Origin: Sulfitobacter sp. M05
GTDB taxonomy: Bacteria; Pseudomonadota; Alphaproteobacteria; Rhodobacterales; Rhodobacteraceae
Direction: 5' to 3'
Assembly (NCBI RefSeq): GCF_029285175.1
Contig: NZ_JABEDH010000001.1
Span: forward strand, 1,240,001-1,304,000
DNA: 64,000 nucleotides
Each line of letters opens with the position of its first letter. Position 1 is the first letter of the stretch. Both the position numbers and the translations under genes were made by a program. This document shows positions 35,395 to 44,164 of the stretch, in pieces. The notes below the pieces were generated by a model. That model made no database searches. It saw only the letters and a program-made list of their open reading frames with translations, and had not been told where the DNA came from.

Positions 35395-36561
35395 GGAAAC
35401 CTTCATACGGGTTTCGACAATCTCTGCGAACCACGAACAGCCCGCGGGAATCGCCTCGTCGTTGAAATCATACATCGGATGATGCACGGTTGCCCCTTCT
35501 TCCCCGTTGCCGATCATCATATAGGCACCGGGCCGCTCGTTGAGCATATACGAAAAGTCTTCGGCAGCCATGATCGGCGGCGTATCGCGCCATACGCCGG
35601 GGGTCACGGTTTCGGCGGCATCCGCTGCAAAATCCGTTTCGTCGTCATGGTTCACCGTCACCGGGTAACCGCGATCATAGGTGATCTCGGCGCGGCATTG
35701 ATGGGCCGCTGCGGTATGGGTGACGATATCGTGCAGACGGGCCTCTGCCAGATCACGCACATCCTCATCGAGGGTGCGCACCGTGCCACGCAGCTTGACC
35801 GTCTGGGGCAGCACATTGTGACTGTCCGTGTCACTGCGCATAGTACAGACCGAGACAACCACCTGTTTCACCGGGTCGATATTGCGGGCCGCAATGGATT
35901 GCAGGGCAACCACCACATGGGCCGCAGCAAGATTGCTGTCGACCGCCTCGTGGGGGGCCGCGGCATGGCCACCCTGACCCTCGATGATGATGCAAATCTC
36001 ATCGGTCGCCGCCAACAACGCCCCTTTGCGGATGGCGAATTTACCCACTGGATAGTCAGGCATATTATGCATGCCATAGACCTCGTCGATATCCCAACGC
36101 TCCATCAACCCGTCTTTGACCATCTCGTTGCCACCGCCGCCGCCTTCTTCGGCAGGCTGGAAAATCAGCACGCAGCGACCATCGAAGTTGCGGGTTTCCG
36201 CCAGATATTGCGCCGCCCCCAAGAGCATCGCCGTATGGCCGTCATGGCCGCAGGCGTGCATCTTGCCCGCGATCTTTGAAGCATAGGGCAAGCCTGTGGC
36301 TTCCTGAATCGGCAAGGCATCCATATCCGCGCGCAAACCAATTGTGCGCCCCGATGTATTTTCGCGCCCCTCAATCACCGCAACAACACCGGTCTGGCCG
36401 ATGCCGGTGGTGATGTCGGTGATGCCGAAACTGCGCAATTTTTCCTCTACAAATTTCGCGGTCTCATGCACATCGAACTCCAGTTCGGGGTATTGGTGCA
36501 AGTGGCGACGCCATGCGGTAATTTCGGCATGGGTTTCGGAAAAACGATTCTTGATCGGCAT
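35392..36561 (-). CDS. M20 family metallo-amidohydrolase (paralogue 2)
   Basis: 389 aa. Same motifs as paralogue 1: GLRADMDALPIQE, MHACGHDGHTAMLLG, QPAEEGGGGG, YGMHNMPD, and the same lid start (GQGGHAAAPHEAVD). The opening MP[IV]KNRFxExHxxITAWRR is shared by both. Differences cluster in the lid and substrate pocket, so they may act on different acyl-amino acids. The + strand three-gene cassette lies between the two paralogues. 21 bases downstream of the oxidase gene. Confidence 0.9.
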   Translation of the reverse strand: MPIKNRFSETHAEITAWRRHLHQYPELEFDVHETAKFVEEKLRSFGITDITTGIGQTGVVAVIEGRENTSGRTIGLRADMDALPIQEATGLPYASKIAGKMHACGHDGHTAMLLGAAQYLAETRNFDGRCVLIFQPAEEGGGGGNEMVKDGLMERWDIDEVYGMHNMPDYPVGKFAIRKGALLAATDEICIIIEGQGGHAAAPHEAVDSNLAAAHVVVALQSIAARNIDPVKQVVVSVCTMRSDTDSHNVLPQTVKLRGTVRTLDEDVRDLAEARLHDIVTHTAAAHQCRAEITYDRGYPVTVNHDDETDFAADAAETVTPGVWRDTPPIMAAEDFSYMLNERPGAYMMIGNGEEGATVHHPMYDFNDEAIPAGCSWFAEIVETRMKVS

Positions 36562-36582
36562 GGCACAAGTCCTTGTTGGTAC

Positions 36583-37935
36583 TCAGTAATTTGGCCCCAG
36601 ATCAACAGCGCTGCCGTCGGAGAACCTGTCGGCGCGGAACCGTTGCAGATCATGCCCTACCGCGTCCCCCATGACCAGAGCTGTCAGCACACGCCCCATG
36701 CCCGGCCCGATCCCAAAGCCGTGCCCCGCCATACCCGTGCCAATCACCAATCCGGGAATATCTGCGCAGTGATCAACGATCGGCACCTGATCGGGCAAAG
36801 TATCAATCATTCCCGCCCAAGCGGAGCGCATCCGCACCTTTGGCAATGTCGGAAAGCGGGTGGCGAAGTTGCGCAGCAACCGACGCAGTTGCGCCATGTC
36901 CGGTGCCGGATCAAGGATGCGCATACGTTCAAAGGGGGTGACATCCTCTCCTGACCAGCGCCGCGGCGTGTTCCAACTGTCAGGAAACCCTTTGGGGGCT
37001 GCCGGGCGATAGCTTTGCCCGAACGGGGTCTGCCTGAGCTGCGGCAGGTACTTGCGAAAGGCACGAAAGGCATCCGGCCCGATGAATAGCTCGGCCACGC
37101 CAGACGGGGCCAATGTATATCCGCCATCCAAACGCCGGCGGAACGCCACGCGGTTGTCCGCAGCCGCCCCTGCGTGAATATCCGGCAAGGGACAGGTCGC
37201 CACCACACTTTCGCGCACCGAAAGCTGTGGAATATCAACACCGTGGTTGCGCAAAAACAGCGAGGACCACGCCCCACCAGCCAGCACCACAGTATCCGTT
37301 TTAACCAATCCCTGCTCGGTCACAACGCCGGCAACCCGCCCGGCTTGTATGTCCAGCATCCGTACAGCGCAGTTCTCAATCAGCCGCACACCGGCGCGTT
37401 GCGCAATCCCGGCCAAGGCGGGCACCGCTGTCCAAGGTTCCGCCCGCATGTCCGACGGGGTTACCATCGCCCCGACCACGGCAGTCTCCATCTGAGGAAA
37501 CATCGTGGCGGTTTCTGCCGCATTCAATATTCGTGTATCGACACCGGCCCTGTTGGCATGGGCCGTCCAACGTTCATAGCTTGCAAGCTGTTTTGCACTC
37601 TTGGCGAAATAGGTGACACCGCCCTGCCGCAAGCCAAAGTCAACACCGGTTTCGGCGGCCAGTTCCTTCCAGCGCCCCAGCGCCTCGATCATGATCGGCA
37701 GTTCGTCAGGATCACGGCCCTGTTGCCGGATCCAGCCCCAGTTGCGCGAGGATTGCTCAGCCGCGATGCGCCCCTTTTCCAGCAGCACAACGGATTGCCC
37801 TGCCCGCGCAAGATACAGCGCCGTGCAAACCCCAATGATCCCGCCGCCGATCACAACCACATCCGCAGCCCCCGGCGGCGGGCCGGCAAAGCAGATCGGA
37901 TTGGCTTCGGAAAGTGGAAATGCCTGCATCGTCAT
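36583..37935 (-). CDS. FAD-dependent amino acid oxidase/dehydrogenase (DadA-like)
   Basis: 450 aa. Dinucleotide-binding VVVIGGGIIGVCTALYLARAG near residue 25 (a 20-residue run with the GxGxxG variant), then SSRNWGWIRQQGRD, FAD-contacting LAGGAWSSLFLR and the C-terminal GLVIGTGMAGHGFGIGPGMG. Would oxidatively deaminate an amino acid or amine. It sits between amidohydrolase and ArgE-like genes, so it may process the released amino acid. ATG at 37935 starts MTMQAFPLSE; upstream open frame to 38094 is not used. Confidence 0.85.
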   Translation of the reverse strand: MTMQAFPLSEANPICFAGPPPGAADVVVIGGGIIGVCTALYLARAGQSVVLLEKGRIAAEQSSRNWGWIRQQGRDPDELPIMIEALGRWKELAAETGVDFGLRQGGVTYFAKSAKQLASYERWTAHANRAGVDTRILNAAETATMFPQMETAVVGAMVTPSDMRAEPWTAVPALAGIAQRAGVRLIENCAVRMLDIQAGRVAGVVTEQGLVKTDTVVLAGGAWSSLFLRNHGVDIPQLSVRESVVATCPLPDIHAGAAADNRVAFRRRLDGGYTLAPSGVAELFIGPDAFRAFRKYLPQLRQTPFGQSYRPAAPKGFPDSWNTPRRWSGEDVTPFERMRILDPAPDMAQLRRLLRNFATRFPTLPKVRMRSAWAGMIDTLPDQVPIVDHCADIPGLVIGTGMAGHGFGIGPGMGRVLTALVMGDAVGHDLQRFRADRFSDGSAVDLGPNY

Positions 37936-37981
37936 GCCCCCCGCGCGTTGCGGCGCAACTTGTGATGGATCAGTCCTGCCC

Positions 37982-39145
37982 TCAATCCCCCAGGCGGAGC
38001 AACAGCTTGCGCATGAAATCATGGCCCGCTTCGAATTGTGCCACTTCGATGAACTCATTCGGCTGATGCGCCTGCGCGATATCGCCGGGACCACAGATCA
38101 CCGCAGAATAGCCCGCATTCTGGAACTGTCCTGCCTCGGTGCCATAGCTGACCTTGTGACTGGCATTGTCGCCGGTGATCTGGCGCACCATCGTTTCGGC
38201 CTCGCCATTGTCCTCGGGTTGCAGGGCGGGCACGTCAAAGCGTTCACTGATGCGAATTTCCGTTTCCGGTACAACCGCCTGCATCTGGGCCTCTACCTCG
38301 CGCACTTTCTTGAGGTATTCGGTCGCCCAGTAATTCTTATCTTCACCCGGCACCACACGGAAATCCATCGCGAACTTACAGTCTTTCGCAGTAATGTTAT
38401 GCGCGGTCCCACCTTCAATCATCCCGACATGGCAGGTTGTGAAAGGCGGATCGAACATTGCGGCAATATCCGTCGGCTTGGCCGCCATATTGGCGGTGTT
38501 CATTTCATTGGCCCATTCGATCAGCTTGGCCCCCGCCATGATGGCATTGACCCCAGTATGCAGCAGCGATGAATGCACTTCGAAACCGACGACATGGGTA
38601 TCAAACCCTGTGCCGCCCTTGTGGCCTGTGACCGCCTGCATGGACGAAGGTTCGCCGATGATGGCCGCTGACCCTTTTGGCAATACCGGTTGCATCGCTT
38701 CGATCATCGGCGGCGCACCGGTACAGCCGATTTCCTCGTCAAAGCTCAACGCAATCTGTAACGGTCGCTTAAGTCCCGCGTACTTCCCTTCGACCAAGGC
38801 CCAAATCGCAAGCGCATCAAATCCCTTCATGTCACAGGTGCCGCGCCCGTAATATTTACCGTCTTTTTCCACCACCGTGAACGGATCGGTGTCCCAGGGT
38901 TGCCCGTCTACCGGCACCACATCCGTGTGCCCTGATAGGACAACCGCGCCGTCTTCCCAAGGGCCAACATGGGCAAACAACGCATGTTTGGGCTGGTTGG
39001 GGTCAATATAGCGGTGGCTTTCAATGCCGTGACCGGCCAGGTAGTCGGCCACCCAGTCAATCAGCGGGATATTACTATCGCGCGAAACAGTGGGAAAGCT
39101 GATCAGCTTGGTCATCAGCTCCAGTGGGGTCAGACGCTCTGCCAT
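37982..39145 (-). CDS. argE: Acetylornithine deacetylase-like M20 peptidase
   Basis: 387 aa. Metal and catalytic motifs LSGHTDVVPVDG, YGRGTCDMKGFDALA, SFDEEIGCTGAP, and the closing His in DIAQAHQPNEFI. Removes an acyl group from N-acetylornithine or a related N-acyl amino acid. The motif pattern fits ArgE, but the catabolic neighbourhood (peptide transporter, M20D paralogues, oxidase) leaves room for another N-acyl amino acid as substrate. 3 bases downstream of the transporter ATPase gene. Confidence 0.85.
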   Translation of the reverse strand: MAERLTPLELMTKLISFPTVSRDSNIPLIDWVADYLAGHGIESHRYIDPNQPKHALFAHVGPWEDGAVVLSGHTDVVPVDGQPWDTDPFTVVEKDGKYYGRGTCDMKGFDALAIWALVEGKYAGLKRPLQIALSFDEEIGCTGAPPMIEAMQPVLPKGSAAIIGEPSSMQAVTGHKGGTGFDTHVVGFEVHSSLLHTGVNAIMAGAKLIEWANEMNTANMAAKPTDIAAMFDPPFTTCHVGMIEGGTAHNITAKDCKFAMDFRVVPGEDKNYWATEYLKKVREVEAQMQAVVPETEIRISERFDVPALQPEDNGEAETMVRQITGDNASHKVSYGTEAGQFQNAGYSAVICGPGDIAQAHQPNEFIEVAQFEAGHDFMRKLLLRLGD

Positions 39146-39148
39146 GGT

Positions 39149-40981
39149 TCAGTATCCGCAATCAGTGATCAAAAGGTGATGGCCCGGTTCTACCTCGACA
39201 TACTCGGAAGGTTTGGCATCATACTTGGCCGGATGGATCGGAGACGGGATCGGTTTAAAGTTCAAATCCTTCTCGTCCTTACGTTTGCGCGGATCGGCAA
39301 TCGGCACGGCCTTCATCAGGGCCTGCGTATAGCTGTGCAGCGGATTCTCAAACACTTGCTGGCGGGTGCCGATTTCGACGATACGCCCCAGATACATCAC
39401 ACCGACATGATGGCTGACCCGTTCAACAACAGCCATATCGTGGCTGATAAACAGGAAACTCAGGTCCAGCTCGGACTGTAACTCCATCATCAGGTTCAAC
39501 ACTTGCGCCTGCACCGACACGTCCAGCGCCGAGACCGCCTCATCTGCGATGATCAGCTTGGGGTTCAGAGCGAGGGCACGGGCAATCGCGACCCGTTGGC
39601 GCTGACCGCCGGACAGCTCGTGCGGGAACCGGCGCATGAAACTGCGCGGCAGTTCGACCCGATCAAACAGCATTTCGACGCGATCGTTAACCGCTTGCCC
39701 TTTCAGAGTGCCATAGTTGTGGATTGGTTCGGCAACCTGATCGGCCAACTGCATCTGCGGGTTAAGCGAGGCAAAGGGGTCCTGAAAAATCATCTGCATG
39801 TCCAGACGCGCAGTGCGCAGATCACCCTGGTTCAGCGCCATGATGTCCTTGCCCGCCAGATCAATCTCGCCTCGCATCGGCTCGACAAGGCGCAAAATCG
39901 ACCGGCCCGCCGTAGATTTGCCACAACCGGATTCGCCAACAAGGCTTAGGGTCTGGCCTTTGTTGATATCAAATGAAAGGTCCTCAACCGCATGGACATT
40001 GGCCACCGTGCGCCGGAAAAAACCACCTTTGACCTGGAACCGTGTGGTCAGGTTGCGCACTTTCAGCAGCACCTCGTCACTGCCCTTGATCGGCTCGATC
40101 TGCTTGTCCTTGGACCCCAACAGCTTCATCGGTTCGGGGTAAGGTTTGCCCGTCATTTCGCCCAGCTTGGGCACCGCCGCCAGCAGCGCCTTTGTATAAG
40201 GATGCTGCGGGTTCTCGAAAATTTCCTCGACCGAGCCCTCTTCCACCTTATTGCCGCGGAACATCACCACAACGCGATCCGCCATCTGGGCCACCACCGC
40301 CATGTCATGGGTGATAAACATCACCGCAGTGCCGGTTTCACGTTTCAAGCGGTCCATCAATGCGAGGATTTCAGCCTGAATGGTCACGTCCAGCGCCGTT
40401 GTCGGTTCGTCAGCGATCAACAGTTTGGGTTCGCAGGCCAGTGCCATGGCGATCACCACCCGCTGGCGCATACCGCCTGACAATTCATGTGGATATTGCT
40501 TCAGCCGCGCCTCAGGTTCTGGGATGCGAACCTGTGTCATCAGCTCCAACGCACGGGCCTCAGCCTGCGCCTTGCTCAACCCCTTGTGCAGACGCAGCCC
40601 CTCGGTCAGCTGCCGACCCACCGTGAACACCGGATTGAGGGCCGTCATCGGCTCCTGAAAAATCATGCCTATTTCATTGCCCCTGATCCGGCGCATATCG
40701 GCACCATCTGTCTGGGCCAGATCAATCTGGTCTTTGCCGTCGCGGTCAAACAACAAGCGCCCGCCGGCAATTTCGCCACCGCCGTATTCAACCAGCCGCA
40801 TCAACGACAGCGACGACACCGATTTACCGGAACCAGATTCGCCGACCACACAGACCGTTTCGCCCGGATTGATGTCAAAACTGACATCCTCGACCCCAAC
40901 CACAGGGCCGTCTTTGGTCTGAAATTCGACCCTGAGGCCCTGAATTTGCGCAATTGGCCCCGAATTCGTCTGATCCAGCAT
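39149..40981 (-). CDS. Fused two-domain ABC ATPase of a peptide/nickel-type transporter
   Basis: 610 aa, a DppD-DppF-type fusion. Two full nucleotide-binding domains: Walker A GESGSGKS and GESGCGKST, signatures LSGGMRQRV and LSGGQRQRV, Walker B LIADEPTTALD and LIADEAVSALD. Each is followed by the oligopeptide-family C-terminal segment (HPYTKALLAAVPKL; HSYTQALMKAVPIAD). Powers uptake with the permeases and binding protein encoded divergently at 41302-45167. ATG at 40981 follows AGGGGA; an in-frame ATG at 41002 is less well placed. Confidence 0.93.
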   Translation of the reverse strand: MLDQTNSGPIAQIQGLRVEFQTKDGPVVGVEDVSFDINPGETVCVVGESGSGKSVSSLSLMRLVEYGGGEIAGGRLLFDRDGKDQIDLAQTDGADMRRIRGNEIGMIFQEPMTALNPVFTVGRQLTEGLRLHKGLSKAQAEARALELMTQVRIPEPEARLKQYPHELSGGMRQRVVIAMALACEPKLLIADEPTTALDVTIQAEILALMDRLKRETGTAVMFITHDMAVVAQMADRVVVMFRGNKVEEGSVEEIFENPQHPYTKALLAAVPKLGEMTGKPYPEPMKLLGSKDKQIEPIKGSDEVLLKVRNLTTRFQVKGGFFRRTVANVHAVEDLSFDINKGQTLSLVGESGCGKSTAGRSILRLVEPMRGEIDLAGKDIMALNQGDLRTARLDMQMIFQDPFASLNPQMQLADQVAEPIHNYGTLKGQAVNDRVEMLFDRVELPRSFMRRFPHELSGGQRQRVAIARALALNPKLIIADEAVSALDVSVQAQVLNLMMELQSELDLSFLFISHDMAVVERVSHHVGVMYLGRIVEIGTRQQVFENPLHSYTQALMKAVPIADPRKRKDEKDLNFKPIPSPIHPAKYDAKPSEYVEVEPGHHLLITDCGY

Positions 40982-41301
40982 GATGTCCCCTGACAATATC
41001 ATGACGCAATATTCTGATGCGTCTTGCGGCGAAGCTAAGGGGATTACTTTGGCAGGTCAAATACCACAGGCCTTGACCAAAGGTATTTTGCAAGAGGTTG
41101 ATGAGAATGCTTGCAATTCTTGTGAAACATGTTGTGATTACGCCCATGGGTCCGAGGTGCGGCAAGAAGCCATCTAATTTAACCTTCCGTTACGCGGGGT
41201 TAAGAAGATTTCTTAATGCACCAAGAGCCACAAACACTGGGCAAATTTACCTTGCCCCAAAACGTAACACAACTAAAAAGTGTACGACAAGGAGAGTATT
41301 T
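40982..41301. promoter_or_regulatory. Divergent regulatory region of the peptide transporter, with 17-bp palindrome
   Basis: 320 bases between the divergent ATPase and binding-protein genes, no gene seen. Holds a perfect 7-bp inverted repeat with 3-base centre, TTAAGAAGATTTCTTAA (41200-41216), 86 bases before the binding-protein ATG, and a weaker TTGCAAG/CTTGCAA pair (41088-41116). The palindrome is a candidate operator. Confidence 0.45.
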
Positions 41302-43023
41302 ATGAAGTTACGCACCCTTTTAATGGGGGCAATTGCGACGACCGCTTTTGCTCCGGTTGCATTTGCCGACGGACATTCCGGCGAACGCGGCCGTGACGGT
41401 GAAGTCAAAATCATCTATTGGCAGGCACCGTCCATCCTGAACCCCTATCTGTCCAGCGGGACCAAAGACATCGAATCATCTTCGTTGGTTCTGGAACCTT
41501 TGGGCCGCTATGACGAAACCGGCGCATTGGTCGCCTTTCTGGCCGAAGAAATCCCAACAGTTGAAAACGGCGGCGTCAACGCCGACCTGACCGAGATCAC
41601 ATGGAAGTTGCAGGAAGGCCTGCTGTGGTCTGACGGCTCGCCTGTCACCTCTGCCGACCTCAAGTTCACTGCAGATTACTGCATGGACCCCGAAGGGGGT
41701 TGCGCCCAGCTGGCAAAGTTCGAAGGCGTTAGCTCTGTTGACGTGGTTGACGATCTTACCGTCACAGTAAAGTTCGCCGAACCAAAACCAAACCCTTACG
41801 GTCCTTTCATGGGCGGTCAGTCTCCGATCCTACAGGCCGCACAATTCGCGGACTGCATGGGCGCAAAGGCACCCGAATGTACCGAAGCCAACTTTAACCC
41901 CATCGGCACCGGCCCGTTTGTGGTTACAGACTTCCGTCCGAATGACGTCATTTCGATGGTTGCAAACGAAAACTTCCGCCACGAAGGCAAACCTGCCTTT
42001 GCTTCGGTGACGTTCAAAGGCGGCGGTGACGCGGCAGCGGCAGGTCGTGCGGTCATGGAAACCGGCGAATACGACTATGCTTGGAACATGCAGCTGGCAC
42101 CGGAAGTTCTGGCCCGGATGGCCGAAGCCGGCAAAGGCAAGCCGATCGCAGCATTCGGTACGCTGGTCGAGCGCATCGAGATCAACCTGACGAACCCGTC
42201 TCCTGATCTGCCCGAAGGCGAGCGTGCCACGGCCAAGCACCCGCACCCCTTCCTGTCCGATCTGAAAGTGCGCAAGGCCCTGTCCATGGCCATCGACCGC
42301 GAACTGCTGACAGAAGTTGGCTACGGTCAGGCCGGTCGTCCGACCTGTAATGTGGTGCCTGCACCAGCGCTTTACGCATCCGACAACACCGATTGTATGA
42401 CGCAGGACATCGCAGGGGCCAATGCATTGCTGGACGAAGCGGGCTGGGTCGACAGTGATGGCGACGGCGTTCGTGATAAGGACGGCGTCAAAATGTCGAT
42501 CCTGTATCAGACATCGACCAACGCTGTACGTCAGGACTTTCAGGCATTGATCAAAGACTGGTGGAGCCAGATCGGCATCGAAACCGAACTGCGCAACATT
42601 GACGGTTCTGTCTACTTTGGTGGTGACCCGGGTTCGCCTGACACCTTCCAGAAGTTCTATGCGGACGTGGAAATGTACGCCAACAACTTTGATGGCACAG
42701 ACCCTGAAAGCTATCTTGCACAGCGCACTTGTGAAAAGGCACCGCGTCCGGAAACACAGTGGCAGGGTGAAAACATCAACCGTTTCTGCGACCCCGAATA
42801 CGACAAGCTGGTTGCCGAACTGGGCAGCACTGGCGAATTGTCCAAACGTGGCGAAATCGCGAAGAAGCTGAACGACATGTTGACCAAGGACAGCTATTCC
42901 ATGCTGCCGCTGGTTGACCGTGGTCGCGTTTCCGCAGCCTCTGTTACCCTTGGTGGTGTGATCCTGAACACATGGGATTCCGAGCTGTGGAATGCTGCCG
43001 ACTGGTACCGCATCAAGGAATAA
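41302..43023 (+). CDS. Peptide ABC transporter substrate-binding protein
   Basis: 573 aa, SBP family 5. Signal peptide to about AFADG; mature start KIIYWQAPSILNPYLSSGTKD is typical. Includes ITWKLQEGLLWSDGSPVTSAD (20-residue motif region), LRKALSMAIDREL-like VRKALSMAIDREL, and a Ca-like DSDGDGVRDKDGVK loop at about 390. Binds a peptide or other large ligand in the periplasm. AAGGAG before ATG is strong, fitting high expression; an upstream in-frame extension lacks support. Followed by two hairpins before the permease genes. Confidence 0.93.
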   Translation: MKLRTLLMGAIATTAFAPVAFADGHSGERGRDGEVKIIYWQAPSILNPYLSSGTKDIESSSLVLEPLGRYDETGALVAFLAEEIPTVENGGVNADLTEITWKLQEGLLWSDGSPVTSADLKFTADYCMDPEGGCAQLAKFEGVSSVDVVDDLTVTVKFAEPKPNPYGPFMGGQSPILQAAQFADCMGAKAPECTEANFNPIGTGPFVVTDFRPNDVISMVANENFRHEGKPAFASVTFKGGGDAAAAGRAVMETGEYDYAWNMQLAPEVLARMAEAGKGKPIAAFGTLVERIEINLTNPSPDLPEGERATAKHPHPFLSDLKVRKALSMAIDRELLTEVGYGQAGRPTCNVVPAPALYASDNTDCMTQDIAGANALLDEAGWVDSDGDGVRDKDGVKMSILYQTSTNAVRQDFQALIKDWWSQIGIETELRNIDGSVYFGGDPGSPDTFQKFYADVEMYANNFDGTDPESYLAQRTCEKAPRPETQWQGENINRFCDPEYDKLVAELGSTGELSKRGEIAKKLNDMLTKDSYSMLPLVDRGRVSAASVTLGGVILNTWDSELWNAADWYRIKE

Positions 43024-43030
43024 TCGTTAC

Positions 43031-43083
43031 GGCGGGGGGCTTCCCCCGCCTTGACAAAGCCGCGGGCGGGGTCCACCCCGCCC
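43031..43083 (+). other. Tandem hairpins between binding-protein and permease genes
   Basis: GGCGGGGG/CCCCCGCC (43031-43038 / 43043-43050) and GGGCGGGG/CCCCGCCC (43064-43071 / 43076-43083), both perfect 8-bp stems with 4-base loops. No long T-run. The usual arrangement for making more binding protein than permease by stabilising or partly terminating the message. Confidence 0.6.
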
Positions 43084-43126
43084 CACACACTTCTTTCAGA
43101 CTGATAAACAAAGGCGCCTGTGCCCT

Positions 43127-44164
43127 ATGCTGACCTTTACGCTCCGACGGTTGATCCTCTCGATACCTACGCTTTTGTTCATCAGTTTCATCATCTTCGG
43201 GCTGCTGCAACTTGCCCCCGGCGATCCGATGGCCCAGGTTCCCCTGACCGTCCCCCCAGAAGTGAAACAGAAAATGCGCGAGGCGCTTGGCCTTGGCGCG
43301 CCGTGGTATGTTCAGTATTATAAATGGCTGATCCAATTTTTCTGGGTCGAACCCAAAATCTTTATAGATTACCTAACCAACACCAGCTTTCTGTTTGGCT
43401 GGTTGCCTGACACATCATTCTATCAGGACGAATTGCGCGTCATCTCTTGGCAGACCCGCAGCCCTGTCATGGATATCGTAATGCAGCGTATGCCACAGAC
43501 GCTTTGGGTGGTCGGCCTGAGCTATGTTGTGGGCATCGTCATCGCGATCCCGATCGGTATTTACTCTGCTTACAAACATTACTCGGTATTCGATCAGGCC
43601 GGGACATTTATCACCATGGTCGGCTTTTCGATTCCGCCGTTCTTTACCGGCCCGCTGCTGATCGTGATCTTTTCGGTCTACCTTGGCTGGCTGCCCTCGA
43701 TCTATGACACCACCCATGTGGTCAACGACTGGGAAAGCTTTAAGGTCCAGATTTTCCAGATGATCATGCCGGTGATGGTGCTGGCCTTGCAGACCACGGC
43801 TCAGATCAGCCGCTACATGCGCGGTGCGATGCTCGACAACCTCAACCAAGACTACGTGCGCACAGCCCGCGCCAAGGGCCTGCGCGAAGGTGTTGTTGTC
43901 ATGGTCCACGTACTGCGTAACTCAATGATCCCCGTGGTCACGGTTATCGCGCTTGGCATGCCGGCGATCTTCGGCGGCGCGATCATCACTGAGAACGTCT
44001 TTAAGGTGAATGGCATCGGACAGTTGCTGTTGACCGCCCTTTTCGCGAACGATCTGCCGATGGTGATGACGCTCACGTTTATCTTCGCCATCCTTATCGT
44101 TCTGTTTAACCTCATCGCCGATGTCCTCTACGGGCTTCTCGACCCAAGGATCCGCTATGACTGA
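43127..44164 (+). CDS. Peptide ABC transporter permease (DppB-type)
   Basis: 345 aa with six predicted membrane helices. N-terminal RRLILSIPTLLFISFIIFG and LAPGDPM are hallmarks of this permease type; the EAA-like loop near the end of the third quarter reads DYVRTARAKGLREGVVVMVHVLRN, followed by GAIITENVFKVNGIG. An extra loop between helix 1 and 2 (FLFGWLPD) is longer than in E. coli DppB. Ends in DPRIRYD and overlaps the next gene by 8 bases. Confidence 0.93.
   Translation: MLTFTLRRLILSIPTLLFISFIIFGLLQLAPGDPMAQVPLTVPPEVKQKMREALGLGAPWYVQYYKWLIQFFWVEPKIFIDYLTNTSFLFGWLPDTSFYQDELRVISWQTRSPVMDIVMQRMPQTLWVVGLSYVVGIVIAIPIGIYSAYKHYSVFDQAGTFITMVGFSIPPFFTGPLLIVIFSVYLGWLPSIYDTTHVVNDWESFKVQIFQMIMPVMVLALQTTAQISRYMRGAMLDNLNQDYVRTARAKGLREGVVVMVHVLRNSMIPVVTVIALGMPAIFGGAIITENVFKVNGIGQLLLTALFANDLPMVMTLTFIFAILIVLFNLIADVLYGLLDPRIRYD

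Noticed and set aside
41088..41116. TTGCAAG/CTTGCAA inverted repeat in the transporter regulatory region
   Set aside because: Seven-base arms with a 15-base spacer are not rare enough in 320 bases to call an operator on their own; noted only inside the region entry.
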